Below, one piece after another: positions 10,221 through 18,838 of a DNA stretch of 64,000 bases. Source of the stretch: Dysgonomonas sp. UBA7710 (GTDB lineage: Bacteria > Bacteroidota > Bacteroidia > Bacteroidales > Dysgonomonadaceae). The number at the start of each line of letters is the position of its first letter. The first letter of the stretch is position 1. The translations under genes and the position numbers were made by a program. The notes beneath the pieces were generated by a model. The model worked only from the letters and a program-made list of their open reading frames with translations, did not search any database and was not told the DNA's origin. The DNA is taken from the NCBI RefSeq assembly GCF_002482385.1, contig NZ_DLFW01000022.1:62001-126000 (forward strand), in the 5' to 3' direction.

Positions 10221-11432
10221 TTATATCTTTAATTTAATATTAACTTTTCTCAATAGAGCTGTAATTCCTACTACAATAAATGAGAAACAAACACACTTTA
10301 TCAATCCTGTTATTCCTTCAGACGCAAAACTTATTTTGGAAAATCCAACTAATGTGAATATTGCATATAGTATAGATGGTATCAAATAACATGTAAGTGT
10401 GGAGGTACCTGCCGGCTTAATTATATTGAACAAGCGGGCATTATCTTTTATATCGGTTAGCCAATAGATAAATAAATAAAACAATATGGAAATCCCTGTG
10501 CAGTAAAACAACCAGGGAGGAGTTTCCTGCAATTTTGAAATAATCCACCATTTATTGCTTATCCATCCTGCAATAATAAATATTATCCCGATAATTGCAG
10601 AATACATGATTTTCCTCTTGACATCCAGTTTGCTATCCGCTTGAGTCATTACCAATGATAATAATAGACCTGCCATTGTGAATGCATGGAAACAGCCGTT
10701 ACTTGGTATGATACCGCTAAATATCCCCAACCATTTATTGCTGCCGGCAATACATAGAAGAACAAAGAACAGACCGGAAAGGATAAGGCCATATCTACGT
10801 TTACGAAACAATAAGTAAATCAGAGCGCACAATAAATATGTCCACCCGATAAGTCCTAATATGCCCCACCAGCGAGGCTGGAAGTATCCGCCTGAAGGGT
10901 CACGGTAGATAATAGCAAATATTATAAGTACTATAGCTGCTATTATTTTCATAACCAGTTGAATATTCTTATGAATACTGCTCCCAGTTTTCGGATAATT
11001 GTTCCATATGATAAAGAAGCATATTACCATAACCAGCGAAAATATGGGTTTGCTAATACCGACAGTATCAGAAAGGCCGCTACCGCTGTTTACAGAAAAT
11101 AGTCCCATTACCAATAAGGCGAAAGACCGTATAAAGATATGCTTGACAATGGATACCTTTGATTCGCCTTTAGCAAGCCGTTTTTCAATGGCTAATGGAA
11201 TAGACATACCTAAAATAAAGAGGAAGGAAGGAAATACGAGATCGCTTAACCCAAGCATATCTTCATCAAAGGCAGCATGCTCCATCCAATGGGGAACTCC
11301 GCTTACGCTCCACAGGTCGTTAACGAAAATCATTAAGAACATGGTTAATGCCCTGAAAATGTCAATTGATGCAATACGCCGGACATTATCCGATATTACA
11401 GAGGTAGCCATTTGATTTTTATTTACTTCCAT
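10221..11432 (-). CDS. DUF5009 / NagX-like multi-span membrane acyltransferase family protein
   Basis: 403 residues with about ten hydrophobic segments. The N-terminal RIASIDIFRALTMFLMIFVND is the signature of the DUF5009 family, related to eukaryotic heparan-alpha-glucosaminide N-acetyltransferase and bacterial NagX. Such proteins sit in the inner membrane, and some are thought to acetylate glucosamine residues in the periplasm. That role would fit this locus, which handles N-acetylated sugars (GH18, CE4, ROK kinase). It is last in the leftward train, 20 bases after the GH18 gene. Met8 is an alternative start. Confidence 0.85.
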   Translation of the reverse strand: MEVNKNQMATSVISDNVRRIASIDIFRALTMFLMIFVNDLWSVSGVPHWMEHAAFDEDMLGLSDLVFPSFLFILGMSIPLAIEKRLAKGESKVSIVKHIFIRSFALLVMGLFSVNSGSGLSDTVGISKPIFSLVMVICFFIIWNNYPKTGSSIHKNIQLVMKIIAAIVLIIFAIIYRDPSGGYFQPRWWGILGLIGWTYLLCALIYLLFRKRRYGLILSGLFFVLLCIAGSNKWLGIFSGIIPSNGCFHAFTMAGLLLSLVMTQADSKLDVKRKIMYSAIIGIIFIIAGWISNKWWIISKLQETPPWLFYCTGISILFYLFIYWLTDIKDNARLFNIIKPAGTSTLTCYLIPSILYAIFTLVGFSKISFASEGITGLIKCVCFSFIVVGITALLRKVNIKLKI

Positions 11433-11452
11433 TGTTCTTATCCTCTTGTCTA

Positions 11453-12571
11453 TTATTTCATTGTAGATTGCCAGACTGCACGGGCTAGTGTGTTGGCGCT
11501 ATCGTCACCATCATAGTCCCAATACATCATACCCTTCATACCTTTGCCAAGAAGCCATTCTCCTTTAATAGAAATACTTTCTTCATTGTCGTATCCACAA
11601 TAATACTCGCCATTGTATGTGACATAAGGTACAGATGCACTTGCATCCCAGTTATCTATTTTATAGGACTGTTTATCAAGCTGAATGATAGCCTTATAAT
11701 TGATAGCGGTCGGGGCTGTACTGAAAGAATGACGCCCATAAAAAGGGATACCCAGTACCAGTTTATTAGCTGGCATACCAGCATCAAGATAAGTTTGTAC
11801 AGCTCTCGTACAATCAGAAAAAGCCGACGGATCACTAAGAGCCGACTGATGATGTGGGGCTTCAGCCAGATCGTATGTCATAATATTTACAAAATCCACA
11901 TAAGGCGCTACTGCTGCTATATCGATATAACGGCTTCCTCCTGCTACATTTTCTTTATCTTTACAATAACCTGCATAAGTAAGCAGATAGCTGCTCCCTA
12001 GCGTCTCACGTAGATCTTTCATCAATAATACATGATTAGCTACATCAACAGCCACATCGTAATCGTTAGCATTACCACTCCACGATAGTCCGGGAAATTC
12101 CCAATCCATCTCAACACCGTCTATACCCCATTTTTGTAAAAACGCTTTACAATCTTTTGCAAATTCTTTCCTGTATGTCCCAGACTTGGCCAGTAATGAA
12201 AATCCTCCTCCGAGCGGATTGTCCGGATTTTCCTTTACGTCAGAAAAGGAAATTGATATTTTCAGGTCCGGATTATCCTTCTTTAGATTAACTATCTGTT
12301 GAAAGCGCGATTCTTCTCCCTGAAGTTTAAATCCTTTATAAACACCATCTTCCATATAAAGCTCGGCGAACGCATAATTCAGGTTGGTGAATAGGTTAGC
12401 ATTCGGAATAGCAGTACCATAATAAGTTACATATGCTATTACTACACGGCCTTCTACTCTTTCTACTAAATCACTGTCTTTGCCCGGAGATCTTATTCCT
12501 GTTACATAATCGTCATCACCACAACTTGCAAACAATAATACGATAAGTATGGTAAATAATATTTTTTTCAT
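11453..12571 (-). CDS. GH18 family lipoprotein (endo-beta-N-acetylglucosaminidase or chitinase-like)
   Basis: 372 residues. Lipobox FASC (Cys17). The GH18 barrel follows, with the active-site motif DGVEMDWE: Asp151, Asp156 and the catalytic acid Glu158. The first inner Asp of the usual DGxDxDxE is Glu154, which is seen in some family members. The SISFSD segment (106-111) corresponds to the conserved SxGG strand. It is surface-exposed or periplasmic. It cuts beta-1,4 linkages next to GlcNAc, in chitin-type chains or N-glycan cores. Its place after SusC, SusD and a surface lipoprotein suggests it makes the first cut for this transporter. Confidence 0.9.
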   Translation of the reverse strand: MKKILFTILIVLLFASCGDDDYVTGIRSPGKDSDLVERVEGRVVIAYVTYYGTAIPNANLFTNLNYAFAELYMEDGVYKGFKLQGEESRFQQIVNLKKDNPDLKISISFSDVKENPDNPLGGGFSLLAKSGTYRKEFAKDCKAFLQKWGIDGVEMDWEFPGLSWSGNANDYDVAVDVANHVLLMKDLRETLGSSYLLTYAGYCKDKENVAGGSRYIDIAAVAPYVDFVNIMTYDLAEAPHHQSALSDPSAFSDCTRAVQTYLDAGMPANKLVLGIPFYGRHSFSTAPTAINYKAIIQLDKQSYKIDNWDASASVPYVTYNGEYYCGYDNEESISIKGEWLLGKGMKGMMYWDYDGDDSANTLARAVWQSTMK

Positions 12572-12620
12572 GCTATTTTAAGGTTATTTATAGTAAAAAT
12601 TATTCTCTTGTAGAATTAAA

Positions 12621-12660
12621 TATCTGCCGGCAACGAAGGTAACTTAATTACCGGCAGATA
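12621..12660 (-). promoter_or_regulatory. intercistronic hairpin between the surface lipoprotein and GH18 genes
   Basis: TATCTGCCGG (12621-12630) is a perfect inverted repeat of CCGGCAGATA (12651-12660) with a nested GGTAA/TTACC pair. No T run follows. It may be an mRNA processing or stabilising element, or a partial attenuator that sets GH18 expression relative to SusC/D. Confidence 0.5.
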
Positions 12661-12669
12661 TAGATAGTT

Positions 12670-13560
12670 TTATTCAACCGGTACCAGGAAAAAATACATT
12701 GCATCAATATCCCAATCCGCTACTTCTGCAGGTTTGTTATATGTGGATGGGAAGCAAAGTACTAATAAGTCCTCACTTATACTGGTTATCCAGTACGGAG
12801 TATTAACACCGGACCATACATTCCAACTGAAACTGGTGCCAATAACCGGCGCTGTAGTGATTAATTCGCCCGTAACTCCTTCCGGGGTATTATGTGTATA
12901 AGCCCAAATTCCTTCTTTCGAAACAGCTCCTGATGCCAGATAAGTTGTCATCTTGTGTCCATCGAACTCGAAAGTCATGGTTTGTTCCGGTACCGTTGCC
13001 GTGTTTACAGTTCCCCATGAATTCTGGTTAGGAACCGGAGCGTAATACTTCCAGTTTCCATACATCCCGTTATAAAGCGCTCCGGTAACCTCCATAAATT
13101 TCCATGTTTTCTTTGCTGTCTTATCAGCTTTGTCTACTGCACCTGACAGTAGGAAGTCATATTCATCAAAACAATTGGTTATACTTACATGAAACTTTTT
13201 GGACGTAACAATCTCATTGGCTGAGATACCGGTGTAATAAATATCATATTCTCCATTTGTATCGTAGATGATTGTATCGTTATCAGAGCCAACAATTTTC
13301 TCTCCTGTACTCCATCCCAGATGCCATACACCACCAATATCAGGCCTGTTGTTTTTTATTACTACATATTGGTCGCCTTCTACTTTGTCATCTGTATTGG
13401 GAATAGGTTGTGTAACCGATATAGCGGCATCCAGATCAGCTTGGCTTATGGGTGTGCCCGGGTTGTTAAAGTCGTCACGTAATAACTCATCCTCAATCGC
13501 ATCACATCCGTAGCCAACTAAAAGGCATATCAATAGTATTCCATATATTTTTGCTTTCAT
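12670..13560 (-). CDS. surface lipoprotein of the SusE/F (glycan-binding) position
   Basis: 296 residues from the ATG at 13560. An in-frame ATG at 13596 would overlap the susD end and give no signal peptide, whereas the chosen start gives a lipoprotein signal with lipobox VGYGC. An Asp/Glu-rich tether follows, then beta-rich sequence with many aromatic residues (for example WKYYAPVPNQNSWG) suited to sugar binding. I recognise no named catalytic domain. Position directly after susC-susD is where SusE/SusF-type surface glycan-binding proteins are encoded, so that role is inferred from context. Confidence 0.75.
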   Translation of the reverse strand: MKAKIYGILLICLLVGYGCDAIEDELLRDDFNNPGTPISQADLDAAISVTQPIPNTDDKVEGDQYVVIKNNRPDIGGVWHLGWSTGEKIVGSDNDTIIYDTNGEYDIYYTGISANEIVTSKKFHVSITNCFDEYDFLLSGAVDKADKTAKKTWKFMEVTGALYNGMYGNWKYYAPVPNQNSWGTVNTATVPEQTMTFEFDGHKMTTYLASGAVSKEGIWAYTHNTPEGVTGELITTAPVIGTSFSWNVWSGVNTPYWITSISEDLLVLCFPSTYNKPAEVADWDIDAMYFFLVPVE

Positions 13561-13580
13561 ATTTAGTCGTTTTAAGGTTA

Positions 13581-15383
13581 TTACATTCTGTTCCAACTTG
13601 TGAATAAGGCCTCAGAGCCCCAACCCGGATTTTGTTCAAACAGCCCGTCCGATAAGTCTATTTCAGTCTGAGGAATAGGCCAGTAACCTTGAGTTTGTTT
13701 CAAACGTGCTTTGTAGTCGAAGTTTACCATCTGAACTTCTACTCCCGCATTTAATAAAGTGAATCCTTTTTGTCCGTTCAAAGCATCCCCGGCTTCATCT
13801 AATGATGGTCCAGACCAACGTAACAAATCCCACCAACGGATAGACTCAAAGGCTAATTCCCATCTGCGTTCGTTCTTAATGGCTTGTAGCGAATAACTTA
13901 CCGGAGCCAGATTAGAACGGGCACGCACACGGTTAAGCCCTGTTGCATCACCTTTTAGTTCCGACTGCATTAACAATACATCTGCAAAACGGATATGAAT
14001 CAGATCGGCTATATTATTCAATGATTGGCTTATAACATCGGGTGTAATCTCAGGATAGAGTTGTAAGGCAAAAGACCGTATCTGATTGTCATAATAAGAC
14101 ACGACATTGATATATTTCTTCTGATGATAACCTGTCTGTTCATAATATCTGTATGAAACAGTATAGTCAGGTTCATCTGTAGATAATCGTCTGTCAAACA
14201 ACACGCTTCCTTTATTATTTGGATCAAGTGCACGGTACGACCATATAGAACCTGTCATACGTGGGTCTTCGGTAGCTCCGTTTAAATAAGCTTGTTGTGC
14301 CGACCAGGCTTTCCATTCGTTTACCATTCCCGGTGAAACAGGCCCTGCACCCCAACCTCTTCCGAAAGGATAACCTTCGCCGTCCTCTGCCTTGGAGTTG
14401 TCCGCAGATGGAGAGAAGAATTGTGCCACAGTATTACTGAACCAGGTATAAGTCCAGTTATTACCTTTCAGTTTATGTTTATTTGCAAATAATGTTTCGA
14501 TAGAACCAAGTCCGGCCCAATCCAGACTATTGTTCACTACATAATTATATCTGTAACCGGCAGTGTTATCCTCAGATGCTTTATTAGTATAACTCCAGAG
14601 ATTACGTTGGTCAGGAAGCAAATCATGTCCCGAATTATCTACACAATCATCTATCCAACTAATTACCTGTGCTTTGGTAATACCACCGGGTAATTCTTCT
14701 TTTCCATAACGTCCCGTATAAAACAAGAATACACGTGCCATCATAGCCTCTGCAGCATATTTAGTGGCGTGTCCGGCCATTGTAGAGCCATCCAAATAGA
14801 TACGGTCAGGCATTAGCTCGATAGCGTTTTTCAGGTCAGATGCAATTTGTTCATATACTTCATCTACAGAAGCACGCGGCAGTTTATTCTGATTTCTGCT
14901 ATCAGTACGTAAAGGCACTCCGCCAAACATTTGTACTAATTCATTGAAAGCAAAAGCCCTCAGAAAATAAGCCTCACCAAAACAACGTTTCTTTTCGCTA
15001 TCACTTGACCAACTGGTTACATTATCTAATGTTTCAATGGCTACATTAGCCCTGTTGATTTGTTTATAACAACGAGCATATAAGGGTTGTAGCATATTAA
15101 GATTGGTATACATCAGGAAATTAGTAGCACAGTTGTTGGATGCTTCCAGATTTCCGCCCAGGCAGTCATCGCCAGCCAACTGTGCTGTATAGATATAGGA
15201 CGATACTTCAGGGTCTTGAAATAACAGATTGGCATAAATACCTGTTATCAATTCATTCGCTTCTGTTTCCGTGTGTGGAAAATTCTCTGTGGACTTGGTA
15301 GTCAGACTTTCTGTATCCAAAAAGTCGCTACAACTCGTCAGAAAAACTATAGTCAATAGGATGAATGCAATATATTTTTTCAT
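13581..15383 (-). CDS. SusD-like nutrient-binding lipoprotein
   Basis: 600 residues. Lipobox LTSC (Cys18), SusD N-terminal region with TPR-type helices (FLRAFAFNELVQMFGGVPLRTDS), and the C-terminal RagB/SusD domain with NERRWELAFESIRWWDLLRW. It sits on the outer surface over the SusC barrel encoded 12 bases upstream. The ligand is probably an amino-sugar-containing oligosaccharide, inferred from the enzymes of this locus. Length is ordinary for the family. Confidence 0.96.
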   Translation of the reverse strand: MKKYIAFILLTIVFLTSCSDFLDTESLTTKSTENFPHTETEANELITGIYANLLFQDPEVSSYIYTAQLAGDDCLGGNLEASNNCATNFLMYTNLNMLQPLYARCYKQINRANVAIETLDNVTSWSSDSEKKRCFGEAYFLRAFAFNELVQMFGGVPLRTDSRNQNKLPRASVDEVYEQIASDLKNAIELMPDRIYLDGSTMAGHATKYAAEAMMARVFLFYTGRYGKEELPGGITKAQVISWIDDCVDNSGHDLLPDQRNLWSYTNKASEDNTAGYRYNYVVNNSLDWAGLGSIETLFANKHKLKGNNWTYTWFSNTVAQFFSPSADNSKAEDGEGYPFGRGWGAGPVSPGMVNEWKAWSAQQAYLNGATEDPRMTGSIWSYRALDPNNKGSVLFDRRLSTDEPDYTVSYRYYEQTGYHQKKYINVVSYYDNQIRSFALQLYPEITPDVISQSLNNIADLIHIRFADVLLMQSELKGDATGLNRVRARSNLAPVSYSLQAIKNERRWELAFESIRWWDLLRWSGPSLDEAGDALNGQKGFTLLNAGVEVQMVNFDYKARLKQTQGYWPIPQTEIDLSDGLFEQNPGWGSEALFTSWNRM

Positions 15384-15395
15384 CGTTCTTTTCTT

Positions 15396-18300
15396 TTAAA
15401 ATTTAATACTTGTCCCAATCATATAGACACGTGAACTAGGATAGAATCCGAGGTCGATACCCTGTGCATAAGAATAACTACTACCGGCACCATAGCCAAC
15501 TTCCGGGTCCATACCACTATAGCCTGTAATAGTAAATAGGTTTTGAGCACTTACATATAGTTTTAATTGAGAAACCGGTATATTCTTGAATAATCTCTTA
15601 AAGTCATACCCTAGAGATATATTCTTAAGTTTGAAATAATCTCCGTTTTCTACATAAATATCAGATATTCTGTTCCAGTTTGAATTTACGGAACTGGATA
15701 CACGCGGGTATTTATTTGATGTTCCTTCACCATGCCAACGCTGGAAAATATCTGTTGTATAGTTTGCCATAGGTGAAGCGACATAATCCCGGTAACACTT
15801 CAATATCTGATGACCAAAAGCTCCATAAGTACTTACATTCAGTTCTATTCCTTTAAAATTGACATTAAATGAAAAACCGAGAGTAAAATCCGGATGAGGA
15901 TTTCCAATTTCTGTGCGGTCATTAGCATCAATTACTCCATCACCATTTACATCCTGCCAGATCACATCGCCGGGTTGCGTATTGTTTCCTAAAAGCTTGG
16001 CTCCGGTATATTCATCTATTTGTTTTTGATTTTGAAATATCCCATTACTCTTATACCCGTAAAAATAACCGAATGGTTTGCCTACTTCAGTGCGGAAGCA
16101 CTCATCCGATCCTTCCCATAAAACACTGATAGGGCCGTGAATTATCCCTTCCGAGTTAGCCAGTTTTGTTACTTTATTCTTATTATGGCTAAATGAAACA
16201 TTGGCATCGAAATAAAGATCTTTATTTACCTGTTGATTCCAACCTAAAACAGCTTCAAAACCTGTATTGCGTACATCTCCGCCATTAGCATAAGCAGGGT
16301 CTACACCAAAGTCTGCAGGTTGAGGCGGTGTTACCAACCAATCTTTGGTATCGCGGTTGTACCAGTCAAATTCCAGTTTCATACGGCCATCAAGGAACCG
16401 GGCATCTAATCCCAGATTTACCATTGTTTGAGTTTCCCATTTCAAATCAGGATTTACTCCACGATAAGCATAAGAACCTGTTGATGCATCATCCATAGAA
16501 TTTCCAAAAGGATAGCCTCCGTAATTGTTATTGGAGGTAATTAATCCTATGTATTGGAAAGAACTTACACGGTCGTTGCCATTGGAACCGTAAGACGCAC
16601 GAAGTTTCAGGAAGTCTATACCTTTTACATTTTCATTCCAGAAACTTTCATTGCTGATTACCCAGCCTGCCGAAACCGAAGGAAAATATCCCCAGCGATG
16701 TCCCGGTGCAAAATTGGATGAACCGTCACCACGTAATATGAATGATGCCATATACGTTTCTTTATAATTGTAGTTGACACGTCCGAAAAAGGAAAGAGTT
16801 CCACTGGAAAGAGTTGGACTACCGGTCAGGGATTGTATTGTACTCAGATTTGGGACATTGCTTAACCATGCATGTTCGAAATCGTAGAAAATAGAACCTT
16901 GATTAGAACCGCTCATTGATTCACTTAGTACCTGACGCGCCATACTTTGTCCTAATAGTACATCTACATTATGATCTCCGAATTTATTGATATAATTGAC
17001 CGTGTTATCCCATGTCCAGTATTGTGACTGAGCCATAGATTGAGTTACACGATCCTGATCCTGCTGTAGTGTGGCAGTCAGTTTTCCATACGATGGAATA
17101 TAAGCCCGGTAACTGGATGAACTCAGCATGTATCCAAACTGTGAACGGAAGGTCAGGCTTTTCATTGGTTTTATTTCAGCATATACACTGGTTTGCAGTG
17201 AATGAGACTTACTGACATTCTGATTCATCATATAATCCATGTAGGCAATCGGGTTTTTATTGGCACCATTAGCCGCATCCCAATTATAACCATCGGCAAC
17301 CTGATCATTATACATATAATAATTACCATTGCTATTATATGCGTGCATTAAAGGGCTCATAACTAAAGAATTGTGAATCGTATTCCAATAGATGTCATCA
17401 CGTGCAACCTGTCCTTTGGAGTGATTGAATCGGTAGTTCAGAGTTTCACCTATTTTCAATATATCTAAATCTCCCTTTCTAATAAGAGTAGATTCTGTAT
17501 TGATACGGGCGTTATAACGGTTTAATACCGGAACATTGGATGGAACACCCATTGTGGCTTCCTGTTGCAAATATGTAAAACCTATTGATGAAACTGAGCG
17601 CTCTGTCCCACTGGTAACGTTTATACTATGGGATTGAACAGGCGCGTTTTTATTTAGTATTTCCTTAATCCAGTTTGTTCCTTTCCATGAACCATCGCGA
17701 ATTGAAGCCAGATCTTTTCCGGGAATCAGATTATCCCAGTTATATATAGCCAGACCATCCATAACACGGCTTTCATTTTGGATATTTATAAATTCCTGGG
17801 CATTGAGAACCGTTGGAATCTTATAAAGATTCTGTGCCCCATAATAACCATCGTACGTAACTTCATGCCTGCCGGATTTACCGGTCTTGGTTTTCACAAG
17901 GATAACCCCGTTGGCAGCACGGGAACCATATATAGCGGCTGTAGCTGCATCTTTAAGTACGTCAATGCTTTCGATATCGTTAGGGCTCAGACCATCAAGG
18001 CTACCGCCTACTATTCCATCAACTACATAGAGTGGAGTAGCACTACCGTTAGTTCCTATACCACGGATGTTTACTTTAAATCCGTCGCCGATAAATCCAC
18101 TGACTTGGGTAATATTAACTCCCGGCGCCTGACTTTGCAAGGCTCCCATTACACTTGGAGTGTTCAACCGGGCAATATCGTCTCCTTTTACCTGTACCGT
18201 AGCACCCGTTACTAATTTCTTTTTCTGAACACCATAACCGACAACAACAACTTCTTCCAGGCTGTTGTAGTTTTCTTTCATGATAATCCGCATTTGTTCA

Positions 18301-18602
18301 GTAGCCTTTACTTCCTGTGTGTCATACCCTACATAAGTTATGATAAGTGTAGAACCAGGCTGAACTTCGATAGAAAAATTACCATCAGTATCAGAAAGAG
18401 TTCCGTTTGTGGTACCTTTTTCTTTGATTGTTGCTCCAATGACAGCTTCACCGCTTGTATCAACAATACTCCCTTTTACCAGCATCTTTTTTTGCTGGGG
18501 TGTTTCACTGGCTGATATTCCTGATAGGCCTGGATTTGCTATGATTATATTTGCTATAGGAAGTATCAGAAATAATAATATAAATAAATGTTTTTTGTTC
18601 AT
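15396..18602 (-). CDS. SusC-like TonB-dependent outer-membrane transporter
   Basis: 1068 residues. N-terminal signal sequence, carboxypeptidase-regulatory-like domain (about 38-110, VKGSIVDTSGEAVIGATIKE), EEVVVVGYGVQKK leading into the plug, and a beta-barrel ending in MIGTSIKF. It is complete. It forms the import pore with the SusD encoded 12 bases downstream. The 236-base spacer upstream (18603-18838) holds no gene; it may carry an internal promoter, but I found no clear TAnnTTTG there, so read-through from the GH9 gene is also possible. Confidence 0.97.
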   Translation of the reverse strand: MNKKHLFILLFLILPIANIIIANPGLSGISASETPQQKKMLVKGSIVDTSGEAVIGATIKEKGTTNGTLSDTDGNFSIEVQPGSTLIITYVGYDTQEVKATEQMRIIMKENYNSLEEVVVVGYGVQKKKLVTGATVQVKGDDIARLNTPSVMGALQSQAPGVNITQVSGFIGDGFKVNIRGIGTNGSATPLYVVDGIVGGSLDGLSPNDIESIDVLKDAATAAIYGSRAANGVILVKTKTGKSGRHEVTYDGYYGAQNLYKIPTVLNAQEFINIQNESRVMDGLAIYNWDNLIPGKDLASIRDGSWKGTNWIKEILNKNAPVQSHSINVTSGTERSVSSIGFTYLQQEATMGVPSNVPVLNRYNARINTESTLIRKGDLDILKIGETLNYRFNHSKGQVARDDIYWNTIHNSLVMSPLMHAYNSNGNYYMYNDQVADGYNWDAANGANKNPIAYMDYMMNQNVSKSHSLQTSVYAEIKPMKSLTFRSQFGYMLSSSSYRAYIPSYGKLTATLQQDQDRVTQSMAQSQYWTWDNTVNYINKFGDHNVDVLLGQSMARQVLSESMSGSNQGSIFYDFEHAWLSNVPNLSTIQSLTGSPTLSSGTLSFFGRVNYNYKETYMASFILRGDGSSNFAPGHRWGYFPSVSAGWVISNESFWNENVKGIDFLKLRASYGSNGNDRVSSFQYIGLITSNNNYGGYPFGNSMDDASTGSYAYRGVNPDLKWETQTMVNLGLDARFLDGRMKLEFDWYNRDTKDWLVTPPQPADFGVDPAYANGGDVRNTGFEAVLGWNQQVNKDLYFDANVSFSHNKNKVTKLANSEGIIHGPISVLWEGSDECFRTEVGKPFGYFYGYKSNGIFQNQKQIDEYTGAKLLGNNTQPGDVIWQDVNGDGVIDANDRTEIGNPHPDFTLGFSFNVNFKGIELNVSTYGAFGHQILKCYRDYVASPMANYTTDIFQRWHGEGTSNKYPRVSSSVNSNWNRISDIYVENGDYFKLKNISLGYDFKRLFKNIPVSQLKLYVSAQNLFTITGYSGMDPEVGYGAGSSYSYAQGIDLGFYPSSRVYMIGTSIKF

Positions 18603-18838
18603 AATTATAAATTTTCAGTGTTTTCAACTCAATTATTTAGTCAAATGAGTCCCGGGACAGGCAAATAATGTGCCTGTCATTATTTCGATGAATTATCCAT
18701 AGGCTTGGTATTAGATATGGTTAATAATCAAATAATGTAAGTTATAATCAGAGAGTTCAAGTATTAGTAAAAATACACGTAGATAATAATTGTTTTAGTT
18801 ATAAATATTCAAATTCTTTGCTTCAAATATTAGAATTA